DNA from: an uncultured Lachnospiraceae bacterium
Lineage (GTDB): Bacteria; Bacillota; Clostridia; Lachnospirales; Lachnospiraceae
Direction of reading: 5' to 3'
Length of the DNA stretch: 5,322 nucleotides
NCBI GenBank assembly: GCA_947174615.1
Contig: CAMWJQ010000304.1
Coordinates: 1 to 5,322, forward strand
Below the pieces are notes generated by a model that saw only the letters and a program-made list of their open reading frames with translations, was not told the DNA's origin and searched no databases. Shown here one piece after another: positions 1 to 5,322 of the stretch (position 1 is its first letter; the number at the start of each line of letters is the position of its first letter). Made by a program: the position numbers and the translations under genes.

Positions 1-32
1 CTCGTGGGCTCGGAGAGGTGTTGAAGAGACAG
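1..32. other. Sequencing adapter remnant (Nextera Read 2 transposase adapter)
   Basis: Aligned without gaps to the Nextera Read 2 adapter ending in the Tn5 mosaic end, these bases match at 29 of 32 positions. The first 16 match perfectly and the last nine (AAGAGACAG) match; the three differences are at positions 17, 22 and 23. Such a match at the very edge of a contig is best explained as untrimmed library sequence. The three differences remove a TAA stop that the true adapter would place in the reading frame of the adjoining gene, so the part after about base 16 may instead be genomic sequence that resembles the adapter. No function should be assigned to bases 1-16, and 17-32 are doubtful. 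Confidence 0.88.
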
Positions 33-256
33 GAGCATACTTCCACTATGATTTCTATATCGTTGGTAATGGATGCATGCTTACGTATTTTTCACGGAAT
101 CCAGAAAAGCCGTATGTAGAAATTTTTTCTTATAAAGAGGGAGTGTTTGAGGATGGAAAATGGATGGCAGGAAGACGTCTGAATGGAGATGAAGTGACAT
201 TACTGTTGTTCGAGGAACCGCAGCTTAAGAAAATCAGGCTGCATATATTTGGTTAA
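2..256 (+). CDS. GH35/GH42-like glycoside hydrolase, C-terminal DUF5597 region (5' partial)
   Basis: This is the last 73 or so residues of a protein whose start lies outside the window. The frame is open from base 2, but only the part from about base 33 can be trusted because the first bases look like adapter. The peptide contains YDFYIVGNGCMLTYFS and, further on, EGVFEDGKWMAGRRLNGDE followed by a beta-strand-rich end (KKIRLHIFG). The aromatic GxG segment and the 'DGKWxxGRRLNGDE' block are, from memory, hallmarks of DUF5597, the C-terminal beta domain of beta-galactosidase-like glycoside hydrolases (COG1874 type). The catalytic barrel is not in view, so the substrate cannot be deduced. It stops 57 bp before the small gene at 314 with no clear terminator between, so it may belong to the same operon. 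A role in sugar release alongside the downstream rhamnosidase is inference. Confidence 0.72.
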   Translation, partial: SWARRGVEETGAYFHYDFYIVGNGCMLTYFSRNPEKPYVEIFSYKEGVFEDGKWMAGRRLNGDEVTLLLFEEPQLKKIRLHIFG

Positions 257-298
257 AAAGTCTCAATTTTTAAAACTTCAGTTCATATTTCATAATAC

Positions 299-305
299 AA
301 GGAGG
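299..305 (+). promoter_or_regulatory. Strong Shine-Dalgarno site for the small gene at 314
   Basis: AAGGAGG is a full-length match to the anti-Shine-Dalgarno complement and lies 8 nt before the ATG at 314. It supports the 77-residue reading frame as a real, well-translated gene. The 57-bp gap it sits in (257-313) is AT-rich and holds no convincing promoter or terminator. Confidence 0.85.
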
Positions 306-313
306 GATGCACA

Positions 314-547
314 ATGAAGATTAATAGAGTCACAAATGTAGAGGGGTTGTTTCAGGTTGTCGAAGAATGCAAAGGTGAAGTGGAGCTGATCACCGGCGAG
401 GGGGACAGGTTAAACCTCAAATCCAAGCTCTGTCAGATCATTTCGCTTTCGAGCATCTTCCCGATGATGTCCGAGATTCCCAATCTGGAGATCGTTGCCC
501 ATGAACCGGAGGATATGGAGAAGATTGCATCGTTTTTGTTTCAGTGA
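314..547 (+). CDS. Small conserved-looking cytoplasmic protein, function unknown (77 aa)
   Basis: The ATG follows a near-perfect ribosome binding site. The 77-residue product has no signal peptide or membrane segment and is acidic, especially towards the C-terminus. It reads as a small alpha/beta fold: strands around residues 22-27 (VELITG) and 58-62 (LEIVAH), a polar block GEGDRLNLKSKL at about 28-39, and a C-terminal helix from EPEDMEKIASFLF. The pattern 'VELxTGEGDRLNLKSKL ... LEIVAxEPED' resembles a small Lachnospiraceae family that I recall being labelled 'polya polymerase' in databases; nothing here supports that label, since no nucleotidyltransferase motif is present and the protein is far too short. 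Its stop overlaps by 4 nt the first possible GTG start of the sensor-GGDEF gene, so the two are almost certainly co-transcribed and possibly translationally coupled. A role in the sensor's signalling or in sugar metabolism is unproven. Confidence 0.82.
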   Translation: MKINRVTNVEGLFQVVEECKGEVELITGEGDRLNLKSKLCQIISLSSIFPMMSEIPNLEIVAHEPEDMEKIASFLFQ

Positions 548-574
548 AAGAAAGTATAATAGAGATAAAGAGAG

Positions 575-579
575 AAGGG
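575..579 (+). promoter_or_regulatory. Shine-Dalgarno site favouring the GTG start at 586
   Basis: AAGGG (within AGAGAAGGGA) lies 6 nt before the GTG at 586. The earlier in-frame GTG at 544 has only T-rich sequence immediately upstream, and the nearest purine run (GGAGAAG around 519-525) is too far away. The site therefore favours 586 unless the gene starts by translational coupling at 544. Confidence 0.55.
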
Positions 580-585
580 AATAAG

Positions 586-2478
586 GTGAGCAGACAGATT
601 GCAGTGCTGATGAGCGCGATTAATATAGGCAACCAGAAAAAGATATTGGAAGGCATGATTGACGCGGCAAGGGAGACAGACTGCAATCTGTTTGTATTTA
701 CCTGCCACATCAATTATAATGAAAAAGAGGAGAACAGGCAGGGAGCGTACCAGATTATGAAACTGCCTGATTTCAGGTATTTTGACGGCGCTGTAATTGT
801 TCGCAACACGATTCAGTATGAACCCACGGCAGAGCAGGCTCTTGACGCGCTGAAAGAGAGCAGGATACCTGCGATTAGTATTGACTCGGAACTGCCACAG
901 ATGGGGTATATCGGGATTTTAAATTATGAGGCACAGCGTCAGGTGGTCGAACACCTGATAAAAGTGCATGGATGTCGGAAACTGTGTTATATTGCAGGAC
1001 CGTCCTTTAATGAGGAGGCGCGGGAACGCAGACGTGCTTTTATGGATACAGTCAGGGAAAATGGAATAGAGGAAGATTTCAGACTGGTTATGGAGGGGAT
1101 ATGGGACGAAGAAAGTGGAAGAAAGGCGGTCGGCACGTATCTTAACAACAGTGAATGTCCAGATGCATTTGTCTGTGCGAATGATCTGATGGCGATCGGG
1201 GCAATACAGGAATTACAGAGAAAAGGGTATCGTGTACCAGAAGATGTATATGTGACGGGATTTGATAATGATGAGCTGGCCGGAGTATGCATTCCATCGC
1301 TTACAAGCGTTGATAAAAATCAGTACAATGCAGGTCGTGAAGCAGTACTGGAATTATTCAGGCAAGGCTCAGGGCAGGGTGGTACGAGAGTTATTGTTCC
1401 TGCACAAATTGTTCTTCGTGAAAGCTGTGGCTGTAAGGGGAAAAATGGAACAAGTGCCAGACAGCTTTGTGAACAGTATGTGCAGGACCGGTTAAGAACA
1501 CAGAAAGTAGCGGATTTGATGAAAAATATGATATCCGACTTTTCTGGGATGGAACAGCCGGAGGAACTGATAGAAGCGCTTAAAAAATATATTGTACAGA
1601 CCGACATGGAGAAATTTTACCTCTGCCTTTGTGAAAAAGAAAAACTGTTTGGTACACAGACAGAGGATCTGAGCGGAAATATGGATATTGAGAATGTGAA
1701 CACTGATTATACCAGAAATGTCACGATTCCACTCGCATATGAGAAAGGGGCGTTTCAATCCTATGGTTTATTTTACAGAGGGCAGGTACTGCCTGATGTG
1801 TGCAGAAATGAGGGCGGCGGAAACTTTTATATTGTGAATCCGATTTACTATCAGCGCTGCTGTTATGGATACTGTATCAGTGGGAACAGCAGATTTCCAT
1901 TGGAGGATGGTTTATATTACACATGGCTTATGAATATTGGTATTGGTCTCGAAAACATTCGAAAACTGCTTTTGCTGAAAGGAACAGTCGTAAAACTCAA
2001 TCGCATGTGGATGTATGACATGCTCACACATCTGTATAACCGCTCTGGATTTTTCCATTTTGCTGCACCGATGCTGGTTCAGATGAGAGAGAATGACAAG
2101 GAAGTCTTTCTGCTTTTCATGGATATAGACGGGTTAAAAACGGTCAATGACACGCAGGGGCATGAGTCGGGAGACGTTCTGATATCGACGATGGCAAAAA
2201 TCATAAGGAAATGTATCAACGAAGATGAACTGGCGATGCGTTATGGGGGCGATGAATTTGTTGTCATTGGTGAGACGGGGACAGATGACAGACTGGGCGG
2301 CCTCACAGACAGAATACGGGAAGAAATGACTCTGTGGAATAAACAAAATGATATATTCTTTCTGAGCGCGAGTATTGGCGGTTCGAAATTCCGGGCCGTG
2401 GAGATTGAAGATTTGAATAAACTCATTGAGCAGGCAGACAGGTATATGTATGAAGAAAAGAGGAAGAAAAAGCAGTGA
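586..2478 (+). CDS. LacI-type sugar-binding sensor / GGDEF diguanylate cyclase
   Basis: A predicted cytoplasmic diguanylate cyclase (2 GTP to c-di-GMP) controlled by a sugar-repressor-like sensor. Residues about 5-283 (630-aa form) form a Peripla_BP_3/LacI-like ligand domain: IAVLMS at the start, CANDLMAIGA at 197, GFDNDE at 225, and the typical closing ESCGC at 279. There is no helix-turn-helix before it, no signal peptide and no membrane segment. Residues about 290-470 start with a helical linker and look like a divergent GAF-type domain; this is a guess from pattern. Residues 476-625 are GGDEF: DMLTHLYNR at 478, MDIDG at 512 with metal ligand D513, NDTQGHESGD at 521-530, and the intact GGDEF signature at 554-558. 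The RxxD inhibitory site is absent: the aligned residues 545-548 are NEDE. An alternative GTG start at 544 would add 14 residues and overlap the previous gene by 4 nt; 586 is preferred for its ribosome binding site. The architecture corresponds to database entries named 'substrate-binding and GGDEF domain-containing protein'. It is 29 bp upstream of a rhamnosidase, so a related sugar is the likely ligand (inference). Confidence 0.92.
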   Translation: MSRQIAVLMSAINIGNQKKILEGMIDAARETDCNLFVFTCHINYNEKEENRQGAYQIMKLPDFRYFDGAVIVRNTIQYEPTAEQALDALKESRIPAISIDSELPQMGYIGILNYEAQRQVVEHLIKVHGCRKLCYIAGPSFNEEARERRRAFMDTVRENGIEEDFRLVMEGIWDEESGRKAVGTYLNNSECPDAFVCANDLMAIGAIQELQRKGYRVPEDVYVTGFDNDELAGVCIPSLTSVDKNQYNAGREAVLELFRQGSGQGGTRVIVPAQIVLRESCGCKGKNGTSARQLCEQYVQDRLRTQKVADLMKNMISDFSGMEQPEELIEALKKYIVQTDMEKFYLCLCEKEKLFGTQTEDLSGNMDIENVNTDYTRNVTIPLAYEKGAFQSYGLFYRGQVLPDVCRNEGGGNFYIVNPIYYQRCCYGYCISGNSRFPLEDGLYYTWLMNIGIGLENIRKLLLLKGTVVKLNRMWMYDMLTHLYNRSGFFHFAAPMLVQMRENDKEVFLLFMDIDGLKTVNDTQGHESGDVLISTMAKIIRKCINEDELAMRYGGDEFVVIGETGTDDRLGGLTDRIREEMTLWNKQNDIFFLSASIGGSKFRAVEIEDLNKLIEQADRYMYEEKRKKKQ

Positions 2479-2495
2479 CTGCAGAACCATAAAAT

Positions 2496-2500
2496 GGAGG
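2496..2500 (+). promoter_or_regulatory. Shine-Dalgarno site for the GH78 gene
   Basis: GGAGG lies 7 nt before the ATG at 2508 and fixes that start. The 29-bp gap between the GGDEF gene stop and this ATG is too short for a separate promoter plus terminator, which supports co-transcription. Confidence 0.85.
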
Positions 2501-2507
2501 AAAGGCA

Positions 2508-5267
2508 ATGAAAATAACAGACACAAAAATTAACGGAATCACGAATCCGATAGGTTTTTCATTTCCAAGTGTAAAATGTTCATGGAAAGTGATAGAAGCC
2601 AGGGGCAGCCGCCAGTCCAATGTGAAAATAAGCATCGCATCGGATGCGGCACTTGAAAACCTCATTACAGTCAAAGAGGGAAAGGAACTAAAAAGCATCG
2701 GGGAGCGGCTTGAAGTTGAGTTAAAACCACGCACAAGATATTATTATAATGTTGAGGTGACGGATGAATCCGGCGACAGTGCAAAGAGCGAGACGGCGTG
2801 GTTTGAGACAGGTAAGATGGATGAGCCCTGGAAGGCGGATTTTATCGGTACGGATGAAGCAGACACATATCACCCTGTATTTTTCCGCGATTTTGCGGCA
2901 GAAAAGCAGGTATCGTCTGCGCGCATTTATGTGACAGGTCTTGGACTGTACGAAGCATACCTGAATGGAACGAAGATAGGGAATGATTATCTGGCGCCGT
3001 TCTGCAATGACTACAATGAGGACATTCAGTATCAGACCTATGATATTACCGGGCTTTTGCAGGCAAACAACCGCATTGAGATCATGACCGGAAACGGCTG
3101 GTATAAGGGGCGGCTTGGCTATGACGGGGACATTGCAGTTTATGGCAGCCGTTTCTGGGCGATCGCAGAGCTTCATATACAATATGCAGACGGGACCTCC
3201 ACAGTGGTCAGTACGGATGAAAGCTGGCTGTACTGCGGCAGTGATATCGAGATGAGCGACATTTACGACGGTGAGTGCTATAACCGCCTGTTGTGGGAGG
3301 GGAAGGAAAACGGTGCAAAACCGGTTGCCGTGCTGGATGAAAAAACGGCGGAGGAAAAAAATCCTGATAAAAAAAGGCTCAGGGAACGTTACAGTATCCC
3401 GGTGATCGTAAAGAAACAGCTCCCTGTAAAAGAGGTGATTCATACACCCGCGGGCGAGACAGTGCTGGATATGGGACAGAATTTTACAGGCTATGTGGAA
3501 TTTAGCGCGGATTTTCCGAGAGGGACAAAGATCGTGCTGGATTTCGGGGAGATCCTGCAGCAGGGAAACTTTTATAACGACAATTACCGGACGGCGAAAG
3601 CACAGTTTATCTATGTCTCAAACGGTGAGAAGGAACGGGTGCGTCCGCATTTTACCTATTATGGATTCCGTTACGTCCGCGTGACTGGGTGGACAGGAGC
3701 AATGGACAAGGCAGCGTTTATGGGAATGGCAGTCTACTCGGATCTGGATGATACGTGCAGTTTTCAGTCGTCAAGCAGTCTGCTCAACCAGCTTGCAGGC
3801 AATGCCACATGGGGACAGCGTTCTAACTTTCTCGATATGCCGACAGACTGTCCGCAGCGCGACGAGCGCCTTGGATGGACGGGCGATGCGATGGTGTTTG
3901 CGCCGGCGGCAAGCTTCCAGATGGACACGAGGGCATTTTACCGGAAGTTTTTGTATGATTTGCGCGTGGATCAGAGAAAGAACGGTGGACGAATCGCAAA
4001 TTACCTCCCCAATATCAGCCGGATACCTGGGGGCAGCAGTGTGTGGGGCGACGTTGCGACCTTTCTGCCGATGACGCTCTATCAGTATTATGGAGATAAA
4101 GATGAACTGGCAGTGCATTACCCGATGATGAAGGACTGGGTGGAGTGGATCATTGCACAGGATCGGGAACATGGGGAGCAGCATCTGTGGAACTTTGGTT
4201 TTCACTTTGGAGACTGGCTGGCGCAGGACGGGGTGACGCCGCAGAGTATGAAGGGCGGAACGGACGATTTTTTTGTCGCGTCCATATATTACTATGCGTC
4301 GGTGCTCAAGCTTGCTAAGGCGGCTGGAATTTTGGAAAAGGAAGAGGATCGGAAACAGTACTGCCAGAAGGCGGAGCAGATTTACAAGGCGATCCTTGCG
4401 GAGTATTTTTCACCGAACGGCAGACTTGCTGTTGATACACAGACGGCATATCTGATCAGTTTAAAATTCGGTGTCTATGTGGATAAAGGACATGTCGTGG
4501 AGGGATTGAAGGCGCGTCTGAAGAAGGACTGCTATAAAATCAAGGGCGGTTTTGTCGGAGCGCCGATGATGTGTCAGATTCTGGCGGAAAACGGCATGGA
4601 AGATATGGCGTACTATATCCTGTTCCAGGAAGGATTTCCGGGATGGATGCACTGCATCAATCTTGGCGCAACGACGATCTGGGAGCGCTGGAACTCAGTA
4701 CTCGACGATGGCAGTATCAGCGGAACAGGCATGAACTCGCTCAATCATTACGCATACGGTTCTGTGATGGAATATGTGTACCGCCATATTGCGGGCATCA
4801 ATGAGACGGAGGCAGGTTTTTGCTCTGTACGCTTTGCACCGCAGTTAAATCCGAAGCTTTCGTATGTAAAATGCGCTTATGATTCTGTGAGTGGAAAGTA
4901 TGTCTCCAACTGGCGTATTCATTCGGACGGAACAGTGACGGTACATTTCGAGGTGCCGTTTGGCTGTACTGCTGTCGCGGTGCTTCCGGGAATGGATGGG
5001 GAGGAAGTTTCACTGGAGGCAGGTGTTTTTGAGAAAACCTATCAGCCAAATCGTGATTACCGCAGGCTCTATACAATGGATACACGTCTGGAGGAGCTGC
5101 AGAACGATGAGCGTGCGATGGAAATATTGAAAACAGACCTTCCGCTTGCGTATGACATGATCAGTAGCAATGACCCTGAAAATCTAAGTTTGAGTTTGAA
5201 CGAGTTACAGTTTATGTTTTTTATGGGCTATAATACGCAGATTGTGTCAAAAGCCGCGGAAAAATAG
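2508..5267 (+). CDS. Alpha-L-rhamnosidase, glycoside hydrolase family 78
   Basis: A 919-residue inverting glycosidase that releases terminal alpha-L-rhamnose. The family layout is complete: an Ig-like N-terminal domain (about 20-103), Bac_rhamnosid_N beta-sandwich (about 108-290, starting WKADFIG, with GLYEAYLNG), a second beta-sandwich (about 298-405, with LDMGQNFTGYVE at 320), the (alpha/alpha)6 catalytic barrel (about 412-760) and a C-terminal beta-sandwich (about 764-850). In the barrel, DCPQRDERLGWTGD starts at 447; E453 aligns with the known general acid. GDW at 568-570 is a usual active-site motif, and GATTIWERW places E726 as the likely general base. The 273-residue gap between the two glutamates matches characterised members (269 in Bacillus RhaB, 259 in Streptomyces SaRha78A, from memory). 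There is no signal peptide, so it acts in the cytoplasm on imported oligosaccharides or glycosides. Residues 855-919 form an extra, probably helical tail not needed for the GH78 fold. The exact aglycone (pectin fragment, flavonoid or bacterial glycan) cannot be told. It follows the sensor-GGDEF gene by 29 bp. Confidence 0.96.
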   Translation: MKITDTKINGITNPIGFSFPSVKCSWKVIEARGSRQSNVKISIASDAALENLITVKEGKELKSIGERLEVELKPRTRYYYNVEVTDESGDSAKSETAWFETGKMDEPWKADFIGTDEADTYHPVFFRDFAAEKQVSSARIYVTGLGLYEAYLNGTKIGNDYLAPFCNDYNEDIQYQTYDITGLLQANNRIEIMTGNGWYKGRLGYDGDIAVYGSRFWAIAELHIQYADGTSTVVSTDESWLYCGSDIEMSDIYDGECYNRLLWEGKENGAKPVAVLDEKTAEEKNPDKKRLRERYSIPVIVKKQLPVKEVIHTPAGETVLDMGQNFTGYVEFSADFPRGTKIVLDFGEILQQGNFYNDNYRTAKAQFIYVSNGEKERVRPHFTYYGFRYVRVTGWTGAMDKAAFMGMAVYSDLDDTCSFQSSSSLLNQLAGNATWGQRSNFLDMPTDCPQRDERLGWTGDAMVFAPAASFQMDTRAFYRKFLYDLRVDQRKNGGRIANYLPNISRIPGGSSVWGDVATFLPMTLYQYYGDKDELAVHYPMMKDWVEWIIAQDREHGEQHLWNFGFHFGDWLAQDGVTPQSMKGGTDDFFVASIYYYASVLKLAKAAGILEKEEDRKQYCQKAEQIYKAILAEYFSPNGRLAVDTQTAYLISLKFGVYVDKGHVVEGLKARLKKDCYKIKGGFVGAPMMCQILAENGMEDMAYYILFQEGFPGWMHCINLGATTIWERWNSVLDDGSISGTGMNSLNHYAYGSVMEYVYRHIAGINETEAGFCSVRFAPQLNPKLSYVKCAYDSVSGKYVSNWRIHSDGTVTVHFEVPFGCTAVAVLPGMDGEEVSLEAGVFEKTYQPNRDYRRLYTMDTRLEELQNDERAMEILKTDLPLAYDMISSNDPENLSLSLNELQFMFFMGYNTQIVSKAAEK

Positions 5268-5294
5268 ATTCTGCTCATGGCGGACTGGCGGAAT

Positions 5295-5299
5295 AGGAG
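5295..5299 (+). promoter_or_regulatory. Shine-Dalgarno site of the next gene
   Basis: AGGAG lies 10 nt before the ATG at 5310 and 4 nt before an in-frame GTG at 5304. The 42-bp gap after the rhamnosidase stop contains no stem-loop with a T-run, so readthrough into the next gene is likely. Confidence 0.5.
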
Positions 5300-5309
5300 A
5301 TGAGTGAAT

Positions 5310-5322
5310 ATGAAAAAATCAA
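5310..5322 (+). CDS. Start of next gene (3' partial, four codons, begins MKKS)
   Basis: Only ATG and three further codons (M-K-K-S) fall in the window. An upstream AGGAG supports translation, with a GTG at 5304 as an in-frame alternative and an overlapping-frame ATG at 5300 that sits directly against the AGGAG and is therefore less likely. A Met-Lys-Lys start is common in secreted lipoproteins such as sugar-binding proteins of ABC transporters, but four codons cannot show that. The short distance from the rhamnosidase suggests the same operon. Confidence 0.45.

Noticed and set aside
1..32. Tn5-type mosaic end as a natural transposon terminus
   Set aside because: The match extends beyond the 19-bp mosaic end into the synthetic Nextera tail and sits at the sequence edge, so a library artifact explains it better.
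254..280. Possible terminator from the A-run and T-run after the glycosidase stop
   Set aside because: The A5/T5 pairing gives only a weak AT stem with no GC core, so it does not resemble an intrinsic terminator.
257..313. Possible sigma-A promoter with CATAAT at 291-296
   Set aside because: No matching -35 hexamer at a 16-18 bp spacing, and transcription from it would start at or inside the ribosome binding site of the 314 gene.
586..1435. LacI-family transcription repressor
   Set aside because: The ligand domain is LacI-like, but the sequence begins directly at its first strand with no helix-turn-helix, and the C-terminus is GGDEF.
2721..3443. 240-codon open frame on the minus strand
   Set aside because: It lies fully inside the well-supported GH78 gene, has no good ribosome binding site or recognisable domain, and its composition is what the complement of the coding strand would give.
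3771..4205. 144-codon open frame on the minus strand
   Set aside because: It is opposite the GH78 catalytic barrel, including the catalytic motif, and shows no family features.
5268..5309. Terminator or regulatory hairpin after the rhamnosidase
   Set aside because: The short CCGC/GCGG pairings do not form a compact stem followed by a T-run.

Overview
The window looks like genomic or metagenome-assembled DNA from a low-to-medium-GC Clostridia, most likely a gut Lachnospiraceae. The evidence is purine-rich Shine-Dalgarno sites (AAGGAGG, GGAGG), tightly packed same-strand genes, a cytoplasmic LacI-type sensor fused to GGDEF, and a GH78 enzyme with no signal peptide. The genus cannot be fixed from this sequence alone. 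All convincing genes lie on the + strand.

Layout: (i) Bases 1-32 match the Illumina Nextera Read 2 transposase adapter at 29 of 32 positions and are probably library sequence, so real biology starts near base 33 (possibly near 17). (ii) Up to base 256 is the C-terminal tail of a DUF5597-type, GH35/GH42-like glycoside hydrolase. (iii) After a 57-bp gap with a strong ribosome binding site comes a 77-residue conserved-looking small protein of unknown function (314-547). (iv) Next is a LacI-like sugar-binding domain joined through a probable GAF-like region to an intact GGDEF domain, a predicted cytoplasmic ligand-sensing diguanylate cyclase (586-2478, with an alternative GTG start at 544 that overlaps the small gene). 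(v) After 29 bp comes a complete GH78 alpha-L-rhamnosidase (2508-5267) with all core domains, both expected catalytic glutamates and an extra helical C-terminal tail. (vi) The window closes with the ribosome binding site and first codons of another gene (5310 onward).

The spacing (57, 29 and 42 bp gaps, no convincing terminator or internal promoter) suggests one operon for intracellular breakdown of rhamnose-containing glycosides taken up from plant or host material. The most interesting feature is a soluble diguanylate cyclase with a sugar-repressor-type sensor and no DNA-binding domain beside the glycosidases. It suggests that availability of a sugar from this pathway is converted into a c-di-GMP signal. 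That link is inference; no ligand can be read from the sequence.
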